NCBI GenBank assembly: GCA_964017065.1
Contig: OZ024786.1
Location: 10,731,047 to 10,795,046 of the forward strand
Origin: Haliclona indistincta
Taxonomy: Eukaryota; Porifera; Demospongiae; Haplosclerida; Chalinidae
Length of the DNA stretch: 64,000 nt
Direction of reading: 5' to 3'
The notes under the pieces were generated by a model. That model had not been told where the DNA came from. It saw nothing but the letters and a program-made list of their open reading frames with translations, and did not search any database. Below are positions 55,601 to 64,000 of the stretch, piece after piece (the first letter of the stretch is position 1; each line of letters opens with the position of its first letter). A program made the position numbers and the translations under genes.

Positions 55601-58391
55601 ACAGAATGACAAACCGACGAACTACTGTATGCCTCGTGGCTCCGCCCACCGAGGCATAACAATAAACACCAGTTACCATGGTGACATGTACTACTCACAC
55701 AACACTGATGATATGTGTGTTGATTGATGATAATGACAGATCAGAAACAGGTTCTCCACTTATCTCCCAGACAAGAAATGTTCCATCTGGTTTATAAGTC
55801 AAGATATACTCAGCCTCATCTCTTGTGATCTGCCATATTGAGCTGGAGGGCTCACTCTGGGTATTTTGACAACCACTATGTACTATACCATCATCAGTAA
55901 CATCATCAATCACAGCACTGAAGTGTGTCATACTCTTCATCACATCCTCAGCTGCTGTGGGTAGGAAACACTCATGACCCATGTGTACAGTATGACTGCA
56001 ACACGGACACATACTAACAATGTATTACCATACCTTGAGAATCAGGTCCACTCGACTTGTTCAGGGAATCTGCAGCAAAATTAATGATAAAGATACAATT
56101 ACAGTACATGTAGCCAAGAAACAAACTGCATCAGCTAGTTGTTGTATAAATTATTATCAATATGTGAGTACCTGTAGAAGTTTGAATTGTGATGGGGGTA
56201 GTCACAGATTCTTGAGGTTCTTGTGATCTGTAGCCTGTTGAAAGAAGTACATGCACTACACTGCATGTAGTGTACATATTGCACTCACTTGAGCAGCAAG
56301 GCTGCTGTTACTTGAATGTACAAGAACTCTTCTGTCTTCCACAGAACTATGAGTTCTGTCACCATGATCATCTATAGTTAGTGAAAATAATTAAATAAAT
56401 GCATAACAGCTACAAATGCAAAATTTTAATCATCATAATCAAATCAATGTATCACAACTAGTGTCAAGCATATCTTTGCATCGTGTAACTAAATTACATG
56501 ATGTAAAGGATAATGCATGCAATGCGCACAACATGCAAAACTCGCTAAACATCACCTTTCCACTGAAGTGCAATGGTTAGTTCAAGTACAAGATCTTTCA
56601 CAAGTGATATCTGATTATCAAAATCTAAAGTGACACTGTTTCTATGATAACATATCCTCACCTCATTCTGATCACTGGTGTCCACTACTATAGTGTCTCC
56701 TACCCTAAGGTAGGTGACACTGTTCTTCACCAGCAGCTCCTTGTTCTTATGTGCCAGCCTCACTAGTTCGGTCATTAGATACTGTGGAGCATAGCAGATT
56801 ACCCGTACACTCCCTCCTCTAACCACAATGATGTGTACATAGATACTCTGCTCATCAAAGGCTTGTTGGAGAAGATCTTGTATATCAGAGAGCGTTTTCT
56901 CTGCTGGGCTCCAGCGCAATTTGAAGGTGATGGTTGTACTTGTAGAAGATGTGAAATCTACTGACTTTGTACTGAGGAATGGTTTCATGTAGATATGCTG
57001 TAATAACTTTTGATGGCAGAATTCATTTACAAATTGATAGTATTTCCCGATTTCTTCAGTGACAGAAGGGATATTAAATCGCCTAGCGACTCCTTTAAGA
57101 TGTGTGCAACATGTGAAGGATGAATGTTTCTGGATAATATCGATGATATCAGAGATAGTGTGAGCATTATCCAGTGAATCAATCATCTCTGGGAATCTGG
57201 AAACATATCGTTTTAATCGCTCTGTAGTGACTGATTCATCATTTTCTAATATCTCAGCAACTTCATCAAAGAGCTGAGCAAATCTATCCTGGATGTCTTC
57301 GAAATCTTCTCGAAACTTTCCAGGAACTATGACCTGAGTTGATGTATCTATACATGCAGAGAAGAAATGTATATTCGAAGCGTATGCATTAATGCAGATA
57401 TTACCTTGAGCATTAGATGCAGTAGTAGCCAGACTAGTGGTTGATGTGGTACATGTAGTGACAGGTGAGGTACATTCTATATAATAAAAAGGTGGAGTTC
57501 ATTCGTGTTGACAGGTGAATTGTAATCAGTATTACTTGTTTTACTGTACATAAATTGTACTGTACGTTTAATTCTGTACAGAAATTGTACAGAAATTGGT
57601 CAAGTAATCTGCAAAACCCTGTAGCACTTAGCTAAACTAACAAGCGAATAATCATGAAAAGGAATTCAATGCAAAATAGACAGAATTTTGACCGGAAGTG
57701 GGCGTGGTTTTCAAAATATCGCCCTCGCGGCCGCTAAACTAAGAACCCCTTCTCCAATCCTAGATCCGCCATTGTTAAGTCACTCTGCAGTTGGAAGTTC
57801 CCTGTCTCCTGGCTGAAAGTGGGGATGCCCAAGTCCCAGGCTATAATTATTCCCAGATTGTCTGTCATTGCACTAAAAAACTACCAGGGTATTCTGTACC
57901 ACTACTGCCCACACAGAATGCGTGAATAAACACATAAATATTCTTTTATTCTAAACGGAACATCAAGTCTGACTTTATCTCATTACTATCAATATCTGTT
58001 GTAGTACCTGAGTGAGCTAGAGGGCAACCAACTGCTGTAGCCAGCTCCTGAGCTACAGCAGGCTCGTCACACATCACGACAGCATCAATCAACATAACCC
58101 ACTGGTTGCCAGTAGTGCTGCCTACCCACCGGGAGATTAGCTCCTGAAGCATACCAACCATGTCCTTCACATTATTAGCTTCGATGTTTGGAACGAGACT
58201 AGCAATTCGCAGACCACTGGCGAGAGATTTCCACTTGTGAGAGGGAAACTTGGCTTTTTGAAGCTGAAACAAAACTGTGTCGACATTGAAATCTGATCAC
58301 AGGGCACGAAACAGACGACATTATGATAGACGGATCAACAGAGATATAGTGTGGTCTTACCTTGTACTGTAGTGAGGACAGTTTGAGCCAT
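43692..58391 (-). CDS. Death domain - novel domain - SH2 - SH2 adaptor, copy D/E, split by a Helentron
   Basis: One gene in two parts. Right exons: 58361-58391 and 58008-58292 (Death domain), 57405-57476, 56556-57347 (novel domain), 56289-56371, 56172-56234, 56034-56069, 55699-55954 (first half of SH2-1). Left exons: 44586-44762, 44490-44535, 44182-44369, 43692-43890. The intron between 55699 and 44762 is 48 nt in copy A and is filled here by a 10.9-kb transposon, but the donor (GTGAGTAGTAC) and acceptor (TTTGTACAG) survive. Exon 56172-56234 is 4 bp shorter than in A and C, which breaks phase unless it is skipped together with 56289-56371. Other exons are open and both FLVR motifs are intact. 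Whether a full mRNA forms is unknown. Confidence 0.75.
44776..44788 (-). terminator. 3'-terminal hairpin of the Helentron
   Basis: A perfect palindrome GCACCAATGGTGC about 5 bp from the inferred 3' end on the coding strand. In rolling-circle elements such a hairpin marks where transposition ends; it is not proposed as an RNA terminator. Confidence 0.65.
45067..45490. repeat. Subterminal ~120-bp tandem repeats of the Helentron
   Basis: Three diverged units share GAATTGAAGAGAATACTGAG, ACAATTCCAGTG, and AAATGATTAGCAGT. They lie between the 3' end of the element and the RPA-like gene. Confidence 0.75.
45498..46556 (-). CDS. RPA1-like OB-fold single-strand DNA-binding protein
   Basis: A single-exon frame of 352 residues. 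The first OB-fold, about 20-110, has VQVHGVITAVSPLKQGRKSNY and a DGTLSDES strand. A second OB-fold, about 120-235, has ISVADPVAAGLKTRQDITIAD and GLLQLWENDVG. A C-terminal zinc-binding module has CMRC and then CSVLTC, as in the DBD-C domain of replication protein A large subunit. RPA-like genes are known passengers of plant and some animal Helitrons and probably protect or deliver single strands during rolling-circle transposition. It lies inside the Helentron boundaries and downstream of the Rep-helicase gene on the same strand. Confidence 0.8.
   Translation of the reverse strand: MMAKRQIKELDDLNSLEEPTSKVQVHGVITAVSPLKQGRKSNYFDGTLSDESDKRRIVGFSSSQQKLLAKFMEERQPVQIVDCEAKQPWRGDKLELLLKGTTKIMESPKKIDVPRQEVDSSRAITITLSQLQETDVYERVDITVKVISVADPVAAGLKTRQDITIADSTGTGLLQLWENDVGTMNRDASYLLSGFLVREYASSRYLSKARNESNVQEVEDLEDVHYEAVDMDQPSDTTILYGAQIVAVSKLDSIRLCMRCKGRVEPSTPPLGRCSVLTCSMMQRYDLCRIQKTAHLLVLSRSHEKFTPLSASAELLTKLVGDDITEKLLLSLPVFATLTYNTDQKTILSFSY
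46764..46925. repeat. 59-bp tandem repeat upstream of the RPA-like gene
   Basis: About 2.7 units containing CGATTCGGTGCGATCAAGG. The run lies 200-370 bp upstream of the RPA-like start, so it may belong to its promoter. Confidence 0.8.
47221..47477. repeat. 22-bp minisatellite between the two Helentron genes
   Basis: About 12 units of GGAACGGAACATGGAATGGT plus AT. Frames on both strands through this array are repeat artefacts. Confidence 0.95.
47498..53970 (-). CDS. Helentron OTU-Rep-helicase-endonuclease protein
   Basis: One long frame of ~2157 codons when extended to 53970. Order by position: zinc ribbon 53870-53955 (CPEC, then CDKC); 69-bp-unit charged repeat 53300-53775; Cys-rich zinc region about 53050-53230; DUF6570-like region about 52680-52860; OTU cysteine protease about 52000-52490 (PSDGNCLFNA); HUH Rep about 50550-51500 (HAHCVLWV and the two-Tyr motif YVASYIMK); PIF1-type SF1 helicase about 48230-49560 (GPGGVGKSH, IIDEVSM); EEP endonuclease about 47500-48120 (CETWL, GDFNND, SDHNVV). 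OTU, Rep, helicase and EEP together match Helentron-class proteins, which nick and unwind DNA for rolling-circle transposition. No stops, so it may be active. It lacks its own good ATG and is probably joined to the exon at 54001-54522. Confidence 0.92.
53300..53775 (-). repeat. 69-bp in-frame tandem repeat in the Helentron protein
   Basis: Seven units of 23 residues of the form NESASEAEERRLRDSLSHAK. Variants alternate EE/DD and N/D. All units keep frame, which implies protein-level constraint on a charged helical linker. Confidence 0.9.
53971..54000 (-). other. Candidate 30-nt intron in the Helentron gene
   Basis: The coding strand reads GTAAGT at the left edge and ends CACTGTAG. Unspliced, the upstream frame stops at this TAG. 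Removing exactly these 30 nt joins the 5' exon in frame to the zinc-ribbon frame. The alternative is two separate proteins. Confidence 0.5.
54001..54522 (-). CDS. Helentron N-terminal exon with a 2A-type motif
   Basis: A frame of 174 codons from ATG 54522 (a second ATG, MAPRVKPRRGK, at 54465 is an alternative) to the splice donor at 54001. It has a basic N-terminus, a hydrophobic segment (LHVVIIQAALLIWIV) and, at residues about 101-117, IQLLVLLAGDVERNPGP. The last eight residues fit the 2A consensus D(V/I)ExNPGP with a Leu-rich upstream stretch. 2A sequences make ribosomes skip one peptide bond, so an N-terminal product of ~116 residues would separate from the Rep-helicase protein. After it comes a Pro/Asp/Asn/Ser-rich linker. 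2A motifs are known from animal non-LTR retrotransposons and some sponge and sea urchin NLR-type genes. Confidence 0.75.
54555..54900 (-). mobile_element. 5'-truncated non-LTR retrotransposon fragment (probable)
   Basis: A minus-strand frame 54655-54879 of 74 residues has RLCPHCGNKIPSNYYEHLFS followed by H, like the Cys/His tail after the reverse transcriptase of non-LTR elements. It is followed by a trailer ending in repeats of TTTGAAC, typical of such 3' ends. The rest of the element is missing. It is nested in the Helentron 5' region. Confidence 0.5.
55120..55657. repeat. Helentron 5' subterminal repeats and terminal hairpin
   Basis: Two direct copies of ~120 bp (about 55125-55250 and 55465-55590) share AGTATCAGCGCTTAGTTTTC and GAGTTCTGCCTGCGGACAGA. 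Next to the boundary, TATGCCTCG and CGAGGCATA (55629-55658) form a hairpin around TGGCTCCGCCCAC. Confidence 0.75.
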
Positions 58392-58835
58392 GACGTACAG
58401 AGAAGAGAAATAACAGGAAGAGAAGCTTTACAACGATCGATCCCACCCACTTACAATGTAAACAACCATTTACTGAAAGCGTGGGCGGGGCTCGTGTACA
58501 TCAAATAAACCATACAATCCGCATCAGATTTCTTTGATTCCGTCCATTTCTATTTCTACCATACAGTTCCAAATTTATAATGGTCTGTGGTGAATTTTAG
58601 ATTTGTCCTAGCACATAATGTTTGTGGTTGTCCATGTGTGTGGCATTTAGCAAAACAAAATATACTTGCATGACATTAATTTTTTGAGTTAGAGGTGAGA
58701 AGACGACGCAAGAGCAATCTTGGTATCAACACACTGAAAGTGCTGAGAGGGCCTTTTTTTGTTGCTACATGTTAATTTTGTCCTTATTCGCAAAAAAAAT
58801 AAATATTAGATTTGGGGCTGTACAATAAACTTAAC
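58392..58835. other. Spacer upstream of adaptor E
   Basis: No gene. It has the promoter side of the Death-domain exon and then sequence resembling the nucleotidase intron around 40100-40380. Confidence 0.45.
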
Positions 58836-60104
58836 AAGAAATTAAAAAGATTTCTATCGAAATCAAAAGGATGTAGTGATGAAGAAATCTACCACTGGTT
58901 CACAATGTAAACCAACAAGGAACAAGCATAGAATGGTAACACGATTGACTTGCTAACAGACCATAGATCCCTACATCAGTGGCTGCTGTGGCCAGACTAT
59001 AGCTAGTTAAGCTATTTACTGTTGACTGACACTTTGAAAAGAATTCAGCTTGTGACAAAATATTGATCTTATGTACAGCCACAGATGTAGGGATCTATGG
59101 TCTGTTAGCAAGTCAATCGTGTTACCATTCTATGCTTGTTCCTTGTTGGTTTACATTGTGAACCAGTGGTAGATTTCTTCATCACTACATCCTTTTGATT
59201 TCGATAGAAATCTTTTTAATTTCTTGTTTGTGTCCTTTTTTCTTTTTAGTGAAGTGCAGTTCAATATCATGCATGTACGGAGAAGTCTTTGTTTCCACCA
59301 TTAGTTTAGTATTCCTGTTGTTGATGGCTTTTCTTAAACTTGTAGCTAAAATCATATATCAGGTCTGCCTAGTATCAGGTCTGCCTAGTCGCCTACGCAT
59401 GTATGCAGTGCATACGACCCTCGCCCACACTTGCTTGTAGATCTACACGGCGGTTATAACTATCTGGCAAGTGCAAAATGGCGATCCTACACGAGCTTAC
59501 CGTTCTTCGAAGACTCCAGACAAATGCCGGGTGTGTGTTCTCCGTGATAGTGATCCAATCATCCACACGGCGCAGCGATACTTTAGCTGCTTGGTCACGT
59601 GCACTAACTTACCCATTGCTAATTGGTCACGTGCGTATTGCGCAATCACAATAATGGCGTCTAACACTAAGCTGACAATGGATCACGATCGAGAAATCGC
59701 GGAACTTAGATCGCCGTTACGCTAAAAACAAAGCTCAAAAGGCACATGCCAGGAGAATTTCACGACTGTTCGTGGATGTTTTGGTCTCGGCACTGCTCGC
59801 GTAAAGGCGCTAGGCGAGTTGAAGAAAGAAGAAAGAAAGAAGAAAGAAAGAAGAAAGAAGAAAACGAAGATGACGAAACTCGATTTTCACCGTTTACAGG
59901 TTCGTCACTTTAGTAACAATTTCGAGCAATCTCCTTGCTACTGTAAGATGGGGCAACGCCAGAGAGCAGATCTAAGTGTCTAAAGACGTCTAAAATTCAA
60001 CACCAGGCGAAATATCAGCGCTTGAACGCTAATACATTGTATGTAGCCGCCATCTTGTTTTCTCGTTCATCCCTACATAGGGAGACACTACCGTGTCTCC
60101 CTAA
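58836..60104. mobile_element. Composite palindrome+module element, copy IV
   Basis: Palindrome at 58836-59224, module to 60104, ending in the hairpin AGGGAGACACTACCGTGTCT. It interrupts sequence that is continuous in unit 4 (near 40374: AATAAACTTATGTGTGG). Comparison with that empty site indicates a short TA or TTA target duplication. Confidence 0.82.
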
Positions 60105-60352
60105 TTATGTGTGGCAGTATTATAGCTCATACAAAACTAGTCTTGAACTAAAATTATTTGAAGTTGTACACTTCTATTTTGTACTTATATTTTTGGCTGC
60201 CATTTTGTAAACTTCACAAGCAACACTAAGGCGAGGGTTCGCTTCGATCTCTTTTTACAGTGAATTGGCAGCAACTGTGACTTGGTTTTATAGTATGACA
60301 AATCAACTATACAATGATTGCTTATTCTAAATCTTCTCTCTATTCCATGCAG

Positions 60353-61493
60353 ATACCATACAATGTGTTCTAGATCACCATGATGTTTACACACCCAACA
60401 TCACTATGTTGTCTAACAAGATGATATTTGATGAGAATGGTGTGATCACAGGATTCTCAGAGCCTCTAGTCCACACTTACAACAAAGGAACTGCTGCTGT
60501 TAGTATGGAGGATACGAAGAAAGTGAGCGAGCGAGTGAGTGAGTGAGTGAGCGAGTGAGCGAGTGAGTGAGTGAGTGAGTGAATGAGTGTGAGTGAGTGA
60601 GTTAACGAGTGAATGAGTGATCATGAGTGAGTGAATGAGTGAGTGAGTGAGAGGGGAGTGAGTGAGTGAGTGTGAATGAGTGAGTGAGTGAGTGAGTGAG
60701 TGAGTGAGTAAGAGGGTGAGTGAGTGAGTGTGAGTGAGTGAGCGAGCGAGTGTGTGAGTGAGTGAGCGAATGAGTGAGTGAGTGAGTGAGAGGGTGAGTG
60801 AGTGTGAGTGAGTGAGCGAGCAAGCGAGTGTGTGAGTGAGCGAGTGAGTGAGTGAGTGAGTGTGTGAGTGAGTGAGAGTGAGTAGTTTTTAAACTTGATA
60901 GGTCTGCTGATCGTGTATGTGGGATCGATAGTGCATGGGCTTAAAAATACAGTACACATAAGATACGTAATGTTTGGAGAAATATGGCTGTGAGAGCACT
61001 AGCTAAACCATTGTTATTCTCTCCTTCTCTGATGTAGAGTCATACCAATGTTATAGTACTGGATTCAACAGGTGATCCAGCCATGGTAGCAGGTATGGAG
61101 AAAGAGACAATCACTACCATCAAGATTGGTTACCTCAACCACAAGGTATAACACATTTCCACTGTGGGGAGTCAAGGTGCCAATTTTGTTCTCGCAATAA
61201 TTATGTTCAGAAGTGTATGCTTTCTGATTTTTGTGAACAAAAGAAGCTTTTAATACCTGTCATGTACTTGTCATGTACTTGTCACTTACATAACATCTCA
61301 GTGACTGGCACACATCAATAAAATTAGCCAATTTTCCCTTTCGTTTCTTACCTGTGTTTATTTTGATTAGGAGGATGATTTGCTGCAGACTTATCTTGAA
61401 CTGTATGACATAGTTCTAACAGGAGACAAAGGACTAGAGTTCCCATGTGCTACTATTCAAGCTGTACTACAACATCACTTGTGTTTACACTAA
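60353..61493 (+). pseudogene. NT5C3-like partial copy, unit 5 (exons 8-10 open)
   Basis: Exons 60353-60522, 61038-61145 and 61371-61493 encode the C-terminal third of a cytosolic 5'-nucleotidase in an open frame: DTIQCVLDHHDVYTPN, EPLVHTYNKGTAAVSMED, TGDPAMVAGMEKET, IKIGYLNHK, and EDDLLQTYLELYDIVL to a stop. One codon (Gly of LGDST) is deleted in the HAD motif. The exons for the catalytic DxD and Ser loop are absent, replaced upstream by composite copy IV. It cannot be a working enzyme alone. Confidence 0.8.
60523..60890 (+). repeat. Expanded GTGA array at a splice donor
   Basis: About 370 bp of GTGAGTGAGCGAG-type repeats, starting exactly at the 5' splice site of the preceding exon. Minus-strand frames rich in Leu-Thr-His-Ser are artefacts of this array. 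Confidence 0.92.
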
Positions 61494-62179
61494 CCAAACT
61501 TAGTCATTATTGGTGAAAAATTGCTGTATAATTGCTATCTGTATACTAAAACATTGTTTTATAGCCTCGTATGAAGGCACCTTGGTACATGGCTAGGATA
61601 CATAAGTAATGGCAGAGTAATGGCACTATTTATTGTCAACCCAACAAGGTCTAATTGTAAAATGTATCCAACTTTTCTTCAGCTAGTAAAACCAGCCAAA
61701 CACAAATCAAACCATGCAAGTACCATAACCCTCACAAATAGCAACCTAACTAACAATGGAAAGTGTCACAAATGCACTGTTCCTTTTGCATGATGAGTAG
61801 CCATATGTGTATGTGATACAAAATGCGGATTAAAATTTAATTTTAAATGCATTTATATTAGATGTATGTATATCAGCTGGACATGCAGTGATAGACAACA
61901 CGGCTCTTTCAAATCTGATACGGCAATCTTCCACGCAGAGCATGTGGTGATGAAGATTGGCTTATTGCTACTATATCTATACATTTAGAACTATCAAGGG
62001 GGTGAGTTTATAGAGACAGTCTAATTTGCATGGTAGAAAAGTTTTTAATGTTCTGCTTACGTTAGTTCTCAACATTCCATCAATAATTATTACATATCAT
62101 AGCACCAATAGCACTTGTTTTACATGTAAAAACTTGCATACATGTACATCAAAAGTAATGATAATAGAGCAAACATAAA
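61494..62179. other. Convergent intergenic region, unit 5
   Basis: No gene; colinear with the same spacer in the other units. Confidence 0.5.
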
Positions 62180-62378
62180 TCACTTATAATATTTTGATGA
62201 GTGCACTGGATATCGAAGAAAAACCATTACTTTACGATCACCAATTTTAATAGAAGTTGCTGCTGTGACATTACGCATCACTAATGTGTTGATAGAGTCA
62301 TATCTGTTTCTATTTTCTTTAAGTCTTAACCAATCCCCGTCTCTGCTAACGTCCAGACTGATCACCTTCCTCTGTAAC
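62180..62378 (-). CDS. Adaptor copy F, last exon (second half of SH2-2)
   Basis: A 199-nt exon, phase-identical to the last exons of B, C and D: LQRKVISLDVSRDGDWLRLK to the conserved YPVHSSKYYK end. The acceptor CTTCAG precedes it. The preceding intron is interrupted by composite copy V (62421-63941) and then resumes (63942-64000), so the rest of gene F lies beyond the right end. The reading frame is open here. Confidence 0.8.
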
Positions 62379-62420
62379 CTGAAGAACAATAGTCAATAAT
62401 TGTTCACATCTTCAAGAGTA

Positions 62421-63941
62421 TTAGGGAGGCACTACAGTGCCTCCCTATGTAGAGATGAACGGCTACCGTGCACTCTAACAAAATGACGGCTATACATACA
62501 ATGTATTAGCGTTCAAGCGATGATATTTCACCTGGTGATGACTTTTATACGTCCAAAGACACCTAGATCTGCTCTCTGGCATTGCCCCATCTTACAGTTA
62601 CAAGGAAATTGCTCGAAATTGTTACGAATCTAGAAACGATGTAATCGAGTTTGGTCATCTCTGTTTTCTTCTTTCTTTCTTCAGCGCGCCTAGCGCCTTT
62701 ACGCGAGCAGTGCCGAGACCAAAACACCCACGAACAGTTGTGAAATTCTCCTGGCAGCTGCCTTTTGAACTTTGTTTTTAACGAAACGGCGATATAAATT
62801 CTGCGATTTCTCAATCGTGATCCATTGTCAGCTGATCAGACAAATTTAGTCGATCAATCATGATTTTAGATCACGATTGAGAAATCGCAGAATTTATATC
62901 GCCGTTTCGTTAAAAACAAAGTTCAAAAGGCAGCTGCCAGGAGAATTTCACAACTGATAAACAACTGTTTACACGTGGACCCGATCTGGATTAATCCGGA
63001 TTCAATCCACCTCCAGATGTGGGTTGAGCAATCCAGATTGAATCCGGATAGCCTCGCGTTTACACGCTGGTCGATCCGGATTCAATCAGGGTTGGAGGTG
63101 TCGTGTAAACGGGGATTAAGTGTTAGACGGCATTATTATTGTGACTGCACGATGCGCACATAACCATGCAAGCAGTGGCTAGCGCACGTAACCAAGCACT
63201 AGCTTGAGTATCACCGCGCCGTATGAATCACGGAGAACACATAATTATAAAATAATTTGTCTGAAGTCTTCGAAGAACGGTAAGCTGGTGTAGGATCACA
63301 ATTCTATGCTTGCCAGATGATACAAAAGTGTCGGCGGGCTTGTAAGCACTGCATGCAAGCGTAGGCGAGCTGAAATATACAGCATAACAATTTTAGCTAC
63401 AAGTTAAAATTTTATTTTATTATTAATAATAAAGAAAAGACAGGAAAACTAAACTAATGGTGGAAACATAGGCGGCTCAGTACATGCAATAACATTGAAC
63501 AGCACTTCACTGAAAAAGAAGGGACACAAACAAGAAAATTTTAAAAATTTCTATCGAAATCAAAAGGATGTAGGGATGAAGAAATCTACCACTGGTCCAC
63601 AATGTAAACCAACAAGGAACAAGCATGGAATGGTAACACGATTGACTTTTCTAACAGACCATAGATCTCTACATCAGTGGCTGTACATAAAATCAATATT
63701 TTGTCACAAGCTGGAATCAATTCAATGCACGTCTGGTGTCAGTCAACGGCAACTAGGTGAACTAGCTATAATCTGCCACAGCAGCCACTGATGTAGGGAT
63801 CTATGGTCTGTTAGAAAAGTCAATCGTGTTACCAACTTACCATTCCATGCTTGTTCCTTGTTAGTTTACATTGTGGACAAGTGGTAGATTTCTTCATCCC
63901 TACATCCTTTTGATTTCGATAGAAATCTTTTTAATTTTCTT
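62421..63941. mobile_element. Composite palindrome+module element, copy V (inverted), in an intron of gene F
   Basis: It starts with a perfect hairpin, AGGGAGGCACTACAGTGCCT plus CCCT, and ends with the palindrome at about 63533-63941. The empty site in copy C (AAGAGTATACATG) implies a TA target duplication. An internal insertion at about 62833-63117 includes an inverted duplicate of 62746-62830 and a segment flanked by GTTTACACG and CGTGTAAAC, so a second hAT-like MITE is probably nested here. Confidence 0.82.
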
Positions 63942-64000
63942 TATACATGTGTAATCCTTGATTACTATGTGGGTAGCAACATTCTACCAATGGCTGGACT
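63942..64000 (-). other. Continuation of the adaptor F intron
   Basis: Matches the intron upstream of the last exon in copies C (32325-32390) and D (43930-44000). It is cut by the window end. Confidence 0.7.

Larger units (their letters stand above)
44771..55657 (-). mobile_element. Helentron-like rolling-circle transposon (~10.9 kb)
   Basis: Boundaries come from the empty intron in copies A-C. The element lies between TGTACAA (ending 44770) and AACAATAAAC (from 55658), consistent with insertion into an AA/TT dinucleotide without a longer target duplication. A 15-bp inverted repeat, GTTATGCCTCGGTGG, is near each end (44791-44805 and 55646-55660). The 3' end on the coding strand has a perfect 13-bp hairpin GCACCAATGGTGC (44776-44788). 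Subterminal inverted repeats, a 3' palindrome and TT insertion are the known features of Helentrons (Helitron2-like), not of canonical TC...CTRR Helitrons. It contains the Rep-helicase protein, a 2A-bearing 5' exon, an RPA1-like gene, minisatellites and a non-LTR fragment. Confidence 0.85.

Noticed and set aside
44771..55657. Canonical Helitron with TC start and CTRR end
   Set aside because: The empty-site ends do not give TC/CTRR; subterminal inverted repeats and the 3' palindrome fit Helentron-type ends better.
60602..60959. Leu-Thr-His-Ser-rich frames on the minus strand
   Set aside because: They arise from the GTGA repeat array and are not genes.

Overview
This window looks like animal nuclear DNA, most probably from a demosponge of the Amphimedon type. 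That is an inference from very short introns (about 46-60 nt), GT-AG splicing, abundant foldback and MITE repeats, a Helitron-like element, a Gypsy retrotransposon, and death-fold and SH2 signalling genes. I see no rRNA, tRNA or CRISPR that I can support.

The backbone is a tandemly duplicated locus. Each unit holds a cytosolic 5'-nucleotidase III gene on the + strand (NT5C3-like; full exon set 37905-41526, partial copies at 24.5, 30.8-31.6 and 60.4-61.5 kb) facing, tail to tail, a minus-strand adaptor-like gene. The adaptor has an N-terminal death-fold exon (Death domain in three copies, CARD in one), a Ser/Thr-rich linker, an unrecognised ~264-residue domain, and two C-terminal SH2 domains. 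Copies are A (1911-4206, probable N-terminal exon stranded at 23387-23746), B (25421-29924, the only copy I can read intact; 690 residues), C (32087-36632), D/E (43692-58391, one gene split by a transposon) and F (62180 to beyond the window). A combination of death fold, novel domain and tandem SH2 is not one I recognise, and it is the leading candidate for an undescribed system. It could link phosphotyrosine signals to death-fold assemblies.

The second major feature is a ~10.9-kb Helentron-like rolling-circle element (about 44771-55657) inside what was a 48-nt intron of adaptor gene D/E. It encodes a zinc ribbon, OTU protease, HUH Rep, PIF1-type helicase and EEP nuclease protein, a separate RPA1-like OB-fold protein, and an upstream exon with a 2A-type motif (DVERNPGP). 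That exon is joined to the main frame by a candidate 30-nt intron.

Other regions: 0-1.4 kb nested foldbacks; 6.2-10.9 kb an apparently young Gypsy element with LTRs that look identical and a -1 frameshift heptamer; 11.6-19.5 kb a rearranged intronless POT/SLC15-like transporter locus (one long reading frame and several broken fragments) among foldback repeats; 20.1-21.2 kb a large inverted repeat. Five copies of a composite 1.2-1.5 kb non-autonomous element (5.0, 21.9, 42.2, 58.8 and 62.4 kb) punctuate the array. Comparing the duplicated units gives empty sites for several insertions, so insertion boundaries and target duplications can be read directly.
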